This document shows positions 46,233 to 60,200 of a stretch of DNA of 64,000 nucleotides, piece by piece. A program made the translations under genes and the position numbers. Numbering within the stretch: the stretch's first letter is position 1; each line of letters opens with the position of its first letter. The notes beneath the pieces are model-generated. The model searched no databases. It was not told the DNA's origin and was given only the letters and a program-made list of their open reading frames with translations. The stretch covers positions 18,511,845-18,575,844 of the forward strand of contig NC_045133.1 of NCBI RefSeq assembly GCF_007655135.1, read 5' to 3'. Origin of the DNA: Punica granatum. Its lineage: Eukaryota > Streptophyta > Magnoliopsida > Myrtales > Lythraceae.

Positions 46233-49200
46233 ACATATTACGTTTTTTATTTTTGTGCGAATAACGCACGTGTGAGAATGAGTCGTCACTACTTATTTAT
46301 GACCCAGAAGTTGAGGGTCGGTGAGTTTCCTGGTCAAGAGGTAAGGGATACAACTAGTTTCCTAAGGCAAATGGTCTGTGAAATCGAGGATTCCGAATTC
46401 AGGGGGTTTGTTACGTGTTAGCCTAAATCCTGCACACCCCGTCAATACTCTAGTTTGTCTAAGGTTTGTCATTTTTAGTTCGTTTACCATGTTGATTAGG
46501 TTTTACTTGTCATGCTCGATATGACATCGAAAATTCATTGACAAACGATTGACTCGGACTAAGAGCTCGAGAGAGGGGTAGACCATCGCGTCGAAGGTGT
46601 GGCTGGCCGTCCTCGCACCACGGTTCGTCGGGACATGATGACTTGTTCCTTGCACAGAACGAAACCATGAAACATAAAGCTTGCTTATCCTTGGGGCGTA
46701 GACTGACTCACCGGTTCGACACTCAGACCTTTCACTTGCCAACCGAGATTATTACATGAATGAATGTACAAATAAATTCCTCGCACTGTACTCACAATAT
46801 AAATACAAATACATTAATAAGACCTCGGTCGGCTCGCGTTCGGTCAATATTTCGCTCGTATTCACTGTGAGTTTGAAAGACCGAAATTGAAATTAATACG
46901 ACGCAAGCTCAAGAGAGCTGGGGGCTGGATTCAATTGAATCAGAGGGTCCCAAGAGGACCGAATGGTCCTCAAGATGGCCACAGGATAGGCCGGGCTCCC
47001 AAGTGATTGTCTAACCCCATTTCATGCACCCCGATCAGGGTCATCTTCGCTTGAATATTATTCGAATTAAGACGACTGACTCAAGGTTCGACCCCATGCC
47101 GCGCTCGGGTCGTGCGCACTCAATGTATGGGACATTGGACCCCATAATCAAAGACTGGAGGCGTTGGATCCTGTGTTGGTCATGTCCAATGGGTTTGGGT
47201 TCGACCCAAAAAAAATGATGTCGGGTGAATTATTTGTCGAGTTTACGTAATTATCAGGTTATGATTCCAGGTTACTTGGCACGCAAGTTTCTATCCTAAA
47301 CATACAAGGCTTGCTTGCGCACATACTATTTAAAGAGTTCATGGGCCACCCTGGAGGGAATGTAGCATTCGGTTTCTATTTAATGACAACTGAAAGGACA
47401 TGGAGTGTCTTCCTCGAGTATGATGATGTGTGGATTTGTTTTAAATTTATTTGATGGGCGACACTGAAAGATTAACCGATTATGATTGGAGTTTGATTTT
47501 AACTTGAAGCCTAAGCTTAGGGCCTGGCCTGCCCATTCCGGTGTGATTAATTATGTATGGTGTGTGATTAGTCCAATTTTGTGTTTTATGAAAGACAAAC
47601 TCAATCTAATATACTGACTTAAGAGGTGGGGAAAGCGAAAATACCACGGAGGTACTAAGGTCTCTGCTCATGTCCTATAAAGGACCAGATAACTTTTCGC
47701 GGGTTTTCTTGCTCGCATATCTAATTCACACTCCTAAGCGCCCAATCTATTCTAGAATGATGGAAACACTTTGGTCGGAGAGAGAGGGTTGTGTGGATGA
47801 AAACCGCCCTCGCACGGGCTGCTTACCTTTTCCCATGGGTTAGCGTGTTTCGATCACACTAAACCCTAAGATTGTCGGTAAACCAAAAACCGATCGTTGT
47901 GCACTTGCGACGGGAAAGTTATTTTATGAAAAGAAATCGAGACTATGTGATGTGAACCGTCGAGGACGATAGTCGGGGTCAACCGATCCCTTGGACCCAC
48001 CGGGGTCGTGTGGACCCTGAAGGAGCCGAGAAAACGGTTGATCTGCCCGGAAGTGGTCCAAGAAGAACTCCCATGTTCCGACTCGAGTCGCTTCAAATCG
48101 GGCCCTCAATCGAGTCAAGACGCGTAAGTCCTTCATAGATTAACATACTATGTGGACTACGTGTCTCGGTAATCTATTAAAAATTGTGTGTTTTTCTAAA
48201 GGGCACGATTATCAGTTCGTGATTTATTGACTCGGTTACAAGTTATTAGCTGGTTCGTGCGATTTATTTAAAAGTCGAATGAATTAATTAGCCAAATGGA
48301 TCTTCTCTTTTGCTACACATTTGAGATTAATTAAATTGAGTTGATTGCCGAATGCTTTTGGTTTTATGGGTTTCTAATCGTCGAATCAATGATTGACGGA
48401 CTGTCTGAATAGAATTTTAACCCTCGATTGTTTTAATGTTTTTAAAAAGACTCGCGACAAAAGGATGAGGGCGGGTCCCCGAAAGCCAAGGAGGCTCAGC
48501 CTATGGTGGCCAAGAGCCCCTTGGACCCTCGTGAGCTCAAGATGATCCTTATCTCTCGAGTCCATGCAAATTGTCGTTAGCACATTAAAAGAGTGATTAA
48601 TCGTTATGATGTCGGCACATAAATCAAGATTTCATAAAAACCTAAAAGCGGATTTGAATCGAGGCAAAAGAGGCTTCATGGACGTGAGGTGGGTCAATGG
48701 GCTCTCGACTCCACCTTCATGGGTCAAACCGAGAGGCACCTTGACCCCGTTTAGGATCGTGTGACCTCCCCGACTCCGATTCAAGTTATTTCCCGCGTGG
48801 ATCATCGATTAAACACAATATCTAGCATGTTTACGTTAAGTCGATATTGGCACATAAAACGAAAAAATGTAAAAACAAGAGAAAAAGTCCGATCAGGGCT
48901 GAGGAGGCCACCACCAACCTAAGTAGGGTCGAGAGAGGGCTCGGTCTCACCCTCATGGGTAGAGCCGAGACCTCCCTTGACTCGTCTTGGGTTCGGGATG
49001 GTCTCATCTTCCTCGATGTCTTCCTTATATCCTACAATGCGATTTTAAGTTAAAAGACCCACTCCTCTAAGTTAGAGAAAGGCTCGAAGGAGGGGTAGCA
49101 ATGCTAGAGCAGCTGCGGGGAAGGAGGAGCCCAGGGTGACTTCTCGGGGGGTATTGGGCTATGAGAGACAGCGCAGTTGCACGGGCTGCTCCGTGGGGCT

Positions 49201-51700
49201 CCCGACCTATAAAACAAGTTAAAAGAGAGGGAGAAAGATATAGGGATAAAAGGCGTTGAAGTTGCCGAGAGGAAGGTAGGCGCTGGGAATTTCTCGAGTG
49301 GAATGAGACATGAGAAGAGGTGGAGCCACCGGGAAGGGTCGAGCTTTATGTCCGTGACCCTCCTAGCCATGAGGAGAGTAGGAACCGTGGGTGGTTTGTC
49401 CGCGGGTGTAGGCATAACTCACCATAATCGTGGAGAAAGGAAGAAACTCGGAAAAAAAAAGGAGAGAAAACAAGGGGAAACCGCTACTGTGTTGAGCTGT
49501 TTTGGTGGATTGTGGACCTCAAATGGAGAAACAGACGTCACCGTTGGACTTAGGAGGTTGAGAATAAGGGGGTATGTAATTCGTTTGAAGCTCAGGTTAG
49601 GTCGACATGCGGCGACACAGTTGTGACTTGAAAATTGGGTGGTTTTCCAATGAAACAAAGGTGGTTTTGGGGAGATGGGGGGCTGTCGATTTCTTGGGTG
49701 AAAGAGGGATTGAGAGAGAAAGAGTTGAATGGTTAGTTGCTTATAGAGAGAAGTTATCTTGAAGTTGGAATGGAAGAAAATGAATGGAAGATAGGTTTGC
49801 ATGGAAGATGAAGAAGATAGATGTGAGATGAAGTTGATAGGGGATGAGATGTTGGAAGGGGATTGAAGAAGAGCGAGATTGTGTTAGGATAAGAAGAGAG
49901 GTGTGGATGAATGTGGATGGGAATGAGAGAAAAGGGGAAGTGTACATATTGGTGTTAGTAATGGATGATGGGATGTGATGTAAAGTGAATGGGAGAAGTG
50001 TGGGGCCACCTTGGACGGAAGAGGTAAAGAGGGGAGTCGAGATATTGGGTCTCAACTGAGCGCACATTCGATTTGTATGGAACGAGTTCTCCACGCATCG
50101 TCAAGCATGGCAAGGAGAGAAGTCTTTTGAGCCTAGTATTGATGTCTTCGGACATCCTGTTGAGCTAGGAGCTGCGGGTGCTCGAGAGTCGTTTTCGATC
50201 ATTTCGAATGATCCGAGCAAAGTTAACTGTTTTAGTCAATTCCTCGCACATTGTGGCCATGTTCCTATCGTTTATGTATCTTTTGCTGTCGGGGTCAATC
50301 GGTTGACTTTTGTTGACCCGAGCTTGATTTGGGATTGACTTGGGGTCGATTGTTGAATTTGTGGCTCGAGGCCTTTCTGAAGGTTTTTGGATGGTCTAGG
50401 GAGCGCTCGAGGCTCGATGGGATTATCCCATGTCATAATAGTCTCTTGAGGACGGAGTTGGAGCCCAGGATCAATTTGGGAGCTTGCCGACTCGAGAAGA
50501 TGACTTTCGGAATATGCTTGGAGGGGCTACTCATCAGTTTGACATTATGAGGGATCTTTACAGCCCCATATTATGTATATTTTAATAGCTCGATGAACAA
50601 ACAACTTGGAATGTTTGTTTGAAAGTATCTACAATTGCTTGGGAGTCTATTGGCTAAAGCAGATGATTTTCAGAATGCGCTCGGAGGGTCCCCTCATTGG
50701 TTTGGTACCATGACGGATTTTCAAAGCCCAATATTAGATACCTTCTGCTAGCCCTGTGAGTAGGCGACTTGGAAGGTTTGTTGAAAGTTGCTTGAGATTA
50801 CTCGGGAATTGCTCGAGAGGTATAAATGGTTTGTAGAGGTCGACCGAAAGAATGTTCCCTTGTCCTGGGAACCCCCCAGGGCTGAATGAGCTTGATTCGA
50901 ATACCCACGAATGGCCTGATAAGTTGGTGGCTCGGGAACCTTGATGGAATGCCCCCTTTTTTAGCTCAAAAGTCACTCGTGAGGTGTGGATGATTTCCGA
51001 AGATCGATCGGAAGAGTCCTCCCTAGTCCCAAGAATTCTTGGAACTGGTTGAACCTGATTTCAGATACCCATGATTGGCCTGATGATCCAACGGCTCGGG
51101 AGCCTCGTTGGAAGGGCTCATTTTTCCTCTCAGGAGTTCCCTAGCTCAAGCAAACAGATTCCAAAGAGCAATTGGGCTGACTCTTCATTAGCTAAGGAAT
51201 TTTGGGAGCTGTTAGAGCCCCACATTGGCCACTTTCCAAAAGCCTAGTGAGTCGTTCGTTCGGGAGCTCTGTTAGACAACAACCTTTATGAGTTGGGAGT
51301 CCGCTGGCTCGGGAAGACGCGCTTCGGAGAGTGATTTACCGGACTGTCCATCAGTTTGTGGTTATGACGTGTTTTTGGAACCCAATATTGGCTACCTTCC
51401 AAAAGACCGGTGACTCAGCGACCCAAGAACCATTTTGAGTTGACATTGGCCCGCTTGAGTCGGTGCACGCGTTATTAATCTTCTTGAGGGCTTCCAGGGG
51501 CCTCTGGGTGAAATCGCGAGTCTTATTGTATCATCGCTCTCGGGGCCATCCAGTTGACTTGGTTGACCTCGAATGTGAATAGTGATTCGGGGCTTGCCAG
51601 GACGTTTTCTGATAAAGTGGTGGGAGATCCTGGCCGGGAGCTGCTTGAGAGCTCTCGAACGCCGGCGAACCAAAATGGAATGCTTACAATTTTGTATTAA
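46233..51700. mobile_element. Long non-coding, retroelement-like region (Ty3/gypsy Tat/Ogre-like)
   Basis: About 5.4 kb, less AT-rich than the flanks, without a credible gene. The motif GAGTCGTCACTACTTATTTA near 46278, later AATCGAGGATTCCGAATTCAG and GGGGGTTTGTTACGT, resembles a layout I recall from very long LTRs of Tat/Ogre-type plant gypsy elements. A purine-rich plus strand at about 49080-50050 and tandem repeats at 50480-51460 fit that idea. The boundaries and family are inferred. No polyprotein is visible here. Confidence 0.4.
50480..51460 (+). repeat. Degenerate tandem repeats, period ~165-190 bp, six units
   Basis: Recurring landmarks: GATGACTTTCGGAATATGC / GATGATTTTCAGAATGCGC / GATGATTTCCGAAGATCG / CAGATTCCAAAGAGCAATTG / ACGCGCTTCGGAGAGTG (about 50500, 50660, 50990, 51165, 51317). 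CAGTTTG or TTGGTTTG, CCCAATATTRGMTACCTTC, and GGCTCGGGAG/GACTTGGAA recur between them. Divergence is high, so the units were duplicated long ago. Confidence 0.7.
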
Positions 51701-51986
51701 AGATTTTTGTTTTTTTGGTTAAGTTACTAGGCCTAAGCTCGGATTAAAGTGTTAGTTTTATATGAGGATTTTTTGCGAATTTCCCAAGTAAAGTATGTCC
51801 AATTTTTTCACAAAGTAAGATTAGCAGCACACATCACAAATTGTGAGGAGAAAAACAAAAATGTTGGTGACTCACTCTAGATCGAACTTTGATATTATTA
51901 CCACTAAAATCACCAGATGAAGGAGATTATTATTTTTTTTCTAATATTTTGGGTAAAAATGAAGGAGATCTTTCTTTTCTAACATT

Positions 51987-52239
51987 GCGTTTGATTTCAA
52001 AGTTAAAATTTTGAATTTGTAACTTTGATTTTGATTGTGGAAAAAGATAAAAAAAATGTAGAGACTGTGGACCCCACTAATTTTGTTGTGTAGTATATTA
52101 GATAGTGTATGAGATTGTATATTGAATAATATATGGGGCCCACCAGTTTGACTTTAGAAAAGTATGTTTTGTTGTGTAGTGTATTAAGTTAAAGTTAAAG
52201 TTCAAATTTTAAATCCCGACTCCGAAACCAAACGAAGCG
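51987..52239. repeat. TTTGGTTT-family repeat copy
   Basis: Ends are GCGTTTGATTTCAAAG and TCCGAAACCAAACGAAGCG, an imperfect inverted pair. The interior has GTGGACCCCACTAATTTTG, GGGGCCCACC and GTTAAAGTTAAAGTT. Shares its second part with the insertion at 40554-40720. Confidence 0.65.
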
Positions 52240-53973
52240 TAGATGTTTTCGTCAATCTTGAATTTGATGTCAAATATAGCGTATTGACTTAGCGGTTAAG
52301 GTGGCAGTGAAATTTTTCATGGGTCTTGTCGTGACTCATGGCCTTCCCGACGACCAATTCTAGTTAGTATCTTGGTCATCGATCTTGAACAAAATAAATA
52401 GGCAGTTTCTCTTTGCCTTCAGCTCCATGAATTTGAGCTTGCATTTGGCGCTCATGGCTCCATAATTCTAGAAGCCAAATTTCCATAGTATACAATATCG
52501 GTCCCTCTCATTATCTCTCTCATATTCATCCGCTCATTCTCTCTTTTTCTTCTCAACTAGTCTTCAACCCCACGCAATAGCAATTGTTGGAATTTTTAAC
52601 AATCCGGTGGAACACAATTCCGATTTTTGTATGAGAGAAGAGGATTTTAATAGAAAAATACAAAATTGAAATTAATGAAATAATTGTGAAAATTCAAGGC
52701 CATATTAAATAATAGATACCCAAAGAGTCAGTCGATAAGAATGTCCGAAAATCCTATGTGAAAGGCTCTCGTGGATCGAATGTAAGGCTCTTTTTCGTGG
52801 GAGACTAATCAATTTCTTTTCACATAAAAGAAGATGACACAAAGAATCGAAAAAATTAATTATTTCAACGATTTGAGGAATTAGTTGAGAAATATATTTT
52901 GCGACTTTCTCAACCATGTAGTATTGCAAAAAAAAAATGTAGTAAAGCATATGATATAAATAAAATATATTAAAATTTCAATATTAATCATAAGTCTATC
53001 ACATAATTATAAAGTAAAACAATTGTTGTAGTCTATTATGCCCATAAAATGAGGAATTAATGAAACGAAAATTTGCTCATACTAAAAAGTTATAAAAAAA
53101 CATAGTATTTGAATATTTCATAATTTCCTTTTCAAGATTTTTTATATTGAACTTATTTTGTGCAAATTACGTTCAAAATTTTCACATTATTAGTGTTTTA
53201 GTTGTTCTCGTTTTTACGTGAATGGAAACACTCGTGCGGGGTTTAATGGCCAAATTATTTTGTTTTCTTTTACCATTATTAAATTCATCATTTGTTGTTT
53301 ATGTTTTTACATATGTAGGTTATTATTTTTAAAAAGGTGAGTGAATAGAGACTCAACTAGGAGCTAAGGAAATAATATAAAATTCTACGTTACAAGTTCT
53401 TATTGAATGAACGGTGACTTCTCATCGCACCAGCCTAAAAAGTCAAAATTAAATACCTATAATAATATAATAGATTTTAATTCCCTCAATTTGTGAAACT
53501 TGTTCTCTCTCCCTCTCCTTATGCATGAAAACTGGTTTATTATATCAATTCAACTACATGAAGTAACATACACGTCCATACACTATCTAGCAAAATAAAT
53601 AAATAAATAAGTGTCTATACACTATCTTCTTGAAATTTTCCTCGAAGGCTGACGCCATATGTTGGACGTTCTCTTTGATGGAATTTCATCAAATCTAAAG
53701 AATCATATAGAAATTTCCTTTAAACGTTTAATTTTTAGCAGCAGTCCATCCCTGTCATCGGTTCTTCCATATTATCACATTTAAGGTGTTTACTGTTTAT
53801 CAAGTTATCACTACTGGTGCTGGTTGTGCGATCTTAGACGTCCAATGCGACATTGGGTCATGCTGTAGTTTTTCGATAACATTGTGTCGGCGCAAAGCTT
53901 TGTATAACAACTCTAGCGTGAGCTTGAAGTTCAAATTGGTGTTCTTCCAAAAGCAATATGGAAAAAGAAAATA
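52240..53973. other. AT-rich intergenic DNA
   Basis: No gene recognised. A small (AAAT)n tract lies near 53595-53610. Confidence 0.5.
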
Positions 53974-54112
53974 TTTTTTTTGGTGTGAATCATAGTATTC
54001 GAAAAGCTCAATTAGACCCCAACTAACCCAGTTGAGCCGGATCGGTCCACTAAGGGATAAAGTTCTCCCAACGTAAATTTTCAGCATTCATAAGGACTCG
54101 AATACTAGACCA
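53974..54112 (-). mobile_element. SINE-like copy, truncated at its 5' head
   Basis: On the minus strand it keeps the 3' body (GGACTCGAATAC-related box B region, AATGCTGAAAATTTACG, TATCCCTTAGTGGACCG, GGGTTAGTTGGGGTC) and the T/A tail end. It lies just past the 3' end of the channel gene. Confidence 0.6.
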
Positions 54113-54264
54113 TATAGAAAATAATTTTCATAAGCACAAAAAGGCCAAATTTTCTGCATTAGAGACAAGATGACCATATAGACATGACGCCCCGTTCAAT
54201 CGCCGAAGCGGTCAATCATTGATATGCAAACAGCGAATGACAGAGATGATGCTTTTGTTTTGTG

Positions 54265-57200
54265 TTACTCAAGGTGGTCATGGGGCCTAAGAGACATGAA
54301 CATAATGGCATATCTCCTGAGCATCTTTTCACTCCCACCATTGATGTCGGCTGGTGTGTGGGTCGCAAGGTTCGCGTGCCCTTGGATCCTCATCCTGTGC
54401 CTCCGCCAGGCGAATTGTATGTTGACGGCGGCCCAAGTCCGCCAATTGGACGAGAAGTACCTGGTGGTGCGCTTCAGCTTGTCGTCTGCGAACCTGTACC
54501 TGAAATGGTCGGTGATGTATCGGAGGTCCCCTGCATCGAGCCCAAATGCCTCGGTTGTCCTGAGGCATACAAATGTTGCAGCTGAGGCGGGAAGTCTGTC
54601 AGTGGATGAGCCGCGTCGGAGGGACCATGAGAGGAGCTCGTCCCCTAGGAAGCCACCGGGCTCGAGCAGGTTTGAGGCCATGCTACCCTTGCTGAGGTTT
54701 TGATCCCGCCTCACGAGCCCTTGCATGATAAACACCATCTTGTGCACTGGGTCGCCCTCCCTGATAATCTATGGTTCGTAGGGAAGACACAAAGTTTCAG
54801 CCCAGCATAGGCAGAAAGAAGTATTTACAATCTGTTCGTATCTTACGCACCTTTTCATCTTTGGAGTAGAGAAGCGGTTGAACCCGGTCACATATGTTGT
54901 CAAGGATTAGATCATCTAAGTCGTGAAATAGTGGCACCTATCGATATCAAGGGAAAGACTTTTGATACTTCAATCTCCAGAAATTCATCGACTTAACTAC
55001 AAGCACAAACAGATCTACAGTAAAAGATACTACCTTCTTGATAAGGTCGAGGCAGAGATAGCGTTTGATGTCTCGGCGAAGGCCGTCGGGCAAGTCTTTG
55101 ATCAGTTCCATCTCGTCCTCTCCTCCTAGGGCGGCCCACCTCTGGTGTTCAAAGTGGTAGACCCTCTGCCTCAAGTGAGATGGCAGTTGCCTTCTCCTCA
55201 TCCACCACTCTATGTCTCTGAACCTCAGTTGCATCTTCTTCTTCTTCACCATTACAGCGTGTAGAAACACCTATAATGGACCGATAAGATACAACAGTTC
55301 ATAGTACTAATGAAAACGGCTCAGCCATCTCATTTATGTTTCTTGAAGATCGAATTGTACTGATACGCATGGATCGATTCACCAGGCCTGAAGAAGGGTA
55401 TATAGAACATATACGAACCTGAATGTTTCCAACTAATAGTGTGAAGAGCATTAAGCCACTGAGAACAATGGTGATGCTGAAAATCACCTCTAGCAATTCA
55501 CTTGTTGGTGCAAGTTCATTTGCGAAGGTACTGCATGCCAAATTTTGTATTACCATAAACTGATCGAACTTGAAATCAGGTTCTATACAATGTTTTGGAT
55601 TCAATTTAAGACTAGCTGTATTTACTTGAGCAAGATCAAATACCGAAACAGTCATAGATAATTTGCTCCAATGGGTATTTATTATTACCTGAGATTCAAT
55701 AGGCCCCAGAATATGGGATAGAGTATCCTTACAGAAAGGGAATTGCTCGAAATCACTGGAAGTGCTTCGGAGTAGATCCCGAACTTGTACGGCCCATTTT
55801 CATCCAAGCACCTAGGAATTTTGCTCATTGGCTGCTCGCCGCCACAACGGCCCTTTGGCCCCGTACCAGGGAGCCTGAGCATGTAGCAGACTGGCTCCAA
55901 GCAGGAGAGAGTGCTGTTACATTTTGGATTCACAGCACACTGCTTCTGGAGGCACGACATGACACGTTGCACCGCAAGGACATACCAACATCCTCCTGCA
56001 ACCTAAGAATACGATTAGAACAACTTATTAGGCTCTAGTAACTTATTTATTACGTTCAGAGGAGCAGAGGTCGTACATGGGAACTCTTGATCATGTAGGC
56101 AACAGATACTCATATGTGCAACAATCAATTGCTTTGCCATTTAGAAGGAAATGGTTCGAGGTAGGATTCGTACATGTGATGCGATGAAATACGCAATGAG
56201 ATTCAGGCCGAAACCCCACCAGATGGATCCAAAAATATAGCCGGTGACCTTCCGCATTCGTCGCATCAAGCAGATACTATGGTAGACCTTGGGGAGAAAC
56301 TGGAGCAGGATAATCACCAGAAGCAACGGCATTATCAGCTTAACTTGCTTCTCTTCCCGGACTAACTTCGGTATTACAAGCCACACCACAACCTGAATAA
56401 TTCAATACGACCAAACTGATGAGTTACAGATTTTGCTTCAATTATCCCATTGGATTGAACGATTGTGCATAAGAACTTGATAAATCTAATACTAACCGAC
56501 GGAATTGACTCAGTAGATGATTAATATACTCTCGTAATCTTAATAGTTAAAATTATTGTTCAATATAGAATATTGTCTTTCTTCTTCTTTTTATTTTTGC
56601 TCGTAAATTCATTAGAAGCAACTCCTGGTCAAGGCCAAGTCAATGCTCCAAACTGAAATTAGTCTCAGTCAATAAAACTAAAGATATCTCCTGGTCTAAA
56701 AGAGAAAACCAGTAATTAAAGGAGTTGGCCCCCAGCTGCTTCATGTCAAATTTCCATAATTATTTCAGTAGACTTTAGATGTAACTATTAGATTTTAGTC
56801 CCCCTCCTTAGCCTGTTTGAAATAATGCTCTAACTACCCTTTAGTAGTTCTTTCTTAATCAATAACCACCTTAGGGTTCTTTCAAAATAGCCACTATCTA
56901 TAGATCTATCGAATACTTAATTGATTAATTATACCAAAATAAAACTTAACATCACTAGTTGGGAAGAAATTTAGTAGAGTGTTATTGATATATTCTTTGG
57001 CATAGAATTAAGAGGTTATAGACTTGACACTAGGGACTTCTCTTGCTTGTTCACCTTCCCTGCCCTAACCTTATCCGTATTAGGCTAAAACGGGCATCCC
57101 CTTTAACCTAAAACTACTTAAAAATTTACTAACAGTACAATGACTTCACTGGCTGCATGGATGGGACTGCACTGACTGTACGGACACTGGACAGGAGGAA

Positions 57201-60200
57201 TACATGCTTACAAGTCGGACTCGAGATGTTACAGGTTATACGCACACAGGCTTAGCGTGAAACAAAAGATAAATATTAGAATTTACAAGGGTCAAGCTTA
57301 TTTGATGAATTTGTAATTATACGGGAACATGAAAGTTTTAGATGGCAAATATAGCTCCCAATTTGAGGTAACATGCCATTTTTTACAATGCTAATGGGAC
57401 TATTTATATTTTGTAGCATTTGGGAAAAATGTATGAACTCTTCAACTTACAATAAGCCAAACTTCAAAGTAGTTGGCATTTGCGTGTCAATTCCATGTCA
57501 AAATCAAAAACCCTTTTGAGCAAAAGCCTCATATTAATGCCCCATCCATAAACAACATGTAGTTAATATGGCAAAACAACAATATTATATGCAAGGAAAA
57601 GCAAAGATAACTATTAGCAGAGAATAAGCAAGAAGAATAATATTAATTATAAGTGGGTGATAAGACATCTAGCATCTTGCTGCAACTGAAATGTTGGTGT
57701 GTGTGGCAGGCTTCAGACATTATAGTTGGACCATCATATCCAAAGTAAAGTTTAGTAGTTAATTGTCCCATTGATTAACTGCTCTTCAAAATTGTCCCAA
57801 CAAATATAACACTTCTTCATATACAATTATACAATATTGTCCAGTCAATCAGATAATATATATAACATATAAAAATTTACTTATCGAAATATATAACATA
57901 TAAAAATTAAAGAGTGATACGAGATAGAAAGCATCACGACACCATTTGTTTGAAAATCCTAGCTCTCCTAGTTGATTTTTTTTTGCTACTCACAGAATTT
58001 AGTATCATTAATGAAACGATGATCATTCTTATTAGTTATATTAAAATATAAAAAATTCAATTGTCAAATAAATATTAAATGTTTCTTTACTTAAAAGAAT
58101 AAAAAATTTTATCAATTCATGAATAATTATTAAAAACAATTTACTGAAAAAAAATTCTCTCTATGAATTAATTTATTTTTTCATAAATGCAAACAAATTA
58201 AATTTTATTAATTTTTCATGCATGTACGTAACGTTCGGTTGCACCTAGTTACTTTTATTATTTAAGTACCTGAGGGATGGGGAGGATGACCAAGAGATCA
58301 AACCAGAGGCCCTTGAAGGAGCGGGCGTAGCGGGAGGCGATGGCGCGTGGGTCCCACACGAGCTTCCCGCACCCGATCACCAGCGACTCCCTCGACACGT
58401 AAGCCAGCCTGAACTGGAGCCACATGTGCATCACGTGCACGGTATCCAAGCACGTGCGCACCACCGTCACGATCGCCGCCAGCCACCCGTCCATGTATAG
58501 GCAGGGGGCACCCCAACCCCCGTTACCGTTACCCTCCCCTGGTCCCCTTCCCGCTATGGACAGCACGTAGAAGAAGAGCGGATCGACGGCCAGCGCCATG
58601 CCACGTGCCAGCAGCAGCGCCCTGTTCCACCTCTGCACCTGCCACCAGGATCCATGTGGTCCCCAGTCAATCTGAGCTATATATATATATATATATATCC
58701 TCTGTATTTTCTTTTTTCGGTAGCTTATATCCTCTATATTTATTATTTAGTCACGTAGTGTTTTCTAATAATTCCTTAAAAAGTGGCTCGGAAAGGACTC
58801 TTTTTATTGTTTTATTATTTTTATATGGCTCCTAAAATTTGAAATATAAGCACTGATATATATTTGGATATATATACAATGAAGATATAAACTAGTACTT
58901 GTTGAGAAGTATAGAAGAAGACATATATAGTCGTAACATAAAAGGAAAACCAATGGCAGAAGAAAACGAAATTTCCTAAAGAAAAATGTTTTCTAGAACA
59001 ATAAGAAACAATTTTACGTCAAATGATCATCATTAAAACTATACAGACATAATTTAAAAATGAATAGAAATGTTTTCTTCCCGTCAACTTAAATGGAAAA
59101 AAAATTATATTTTACAAGAAAATCTTACATGCTTCCACAATAATAGAGTGAAAATGACAACGGTTAAACTGATGCGTAAACAAGATTAGTCTCAGTAATA
59201 AGCGGAAGGTACCCCGTGGTCTAATTGGAAAAATAAAATGTTATAATTAAATTATATTCTCTAAATTGGTAATAAAGTTTTGAAGGAGTTATTACTTTGT
59301 CCTAAAAAATGATAATTTAATGCTAATACTTGAAATTTTTTAAACTCAATATAACGATACAGAGTTTTTCCTTCTAAATTAAATAAGACAAGTAAAAAAA
59401 TTTTAACTTCTACTCGGACTTTTAAGAAATTCTTGAGGCAATGCCAAATATTAAAGAATATTGGGTGAAGGTCCGTTTAGCTTCAAAATTTTCTTTAACT
59501 CTATTCTATTTAACTCAACTTATCTTCAATTCAATAACACAATTATTATTTTTTCTTTTTCTTCAATTTTTTAACCATTCAATTCAATTTTTATTACTAA
59601 ATTCTCTCAACTATTCATTATTTTTTCAACAATTCAACAACGTAATCATTACTTTCTCTCAACTATTCATTACTTTTTCATACTTTTTTCTCATAATTTA
59701 ACAACAAAATAATTACAAACCAATTAAAACCAAAACTTAACTCTACTCAACTCTAAAACTAAACACATTAACTTTTTAGGAAGTAAAATTATAAGATTCA
59801 TAATAATATTGGAAACTTTGGATAAGAATATCTGAAACTTCAAGAGAAGTTGTAAATGACAAGAATGAAAATAAATAATATGTTCTAAATACGTTGAACA
59901 CTAATATTCTACTTATGCGTTGAACGGATTTGTTTTCATGTCTATTACATATTTTATAATAATTATCAATATATTTTTAGAAGTTAAATTAACGTTTAAA
60001 ACAAAAAAAATATTTCCAATTTATAAATAATTTTACAATTGTCTTATTAGTAAACTAATTCATATTTAATTAATTATTTATTCCGTATAATCACTTCATA
60101 TAGAATCATATATAAAGTTACCCATTTTCATTTTTAAATTAATAATATCTTATAATATTGTTTATGAATATTGTTATGTTACCATAAATAAATTTATAAA

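Noticed and set aside
48847..50155. Group of overlapping frames on both strands around 49-50 kb
   Set aside because: They arise from the purine-rich composition, not from codon structure. None matches a protein family that I recognise.
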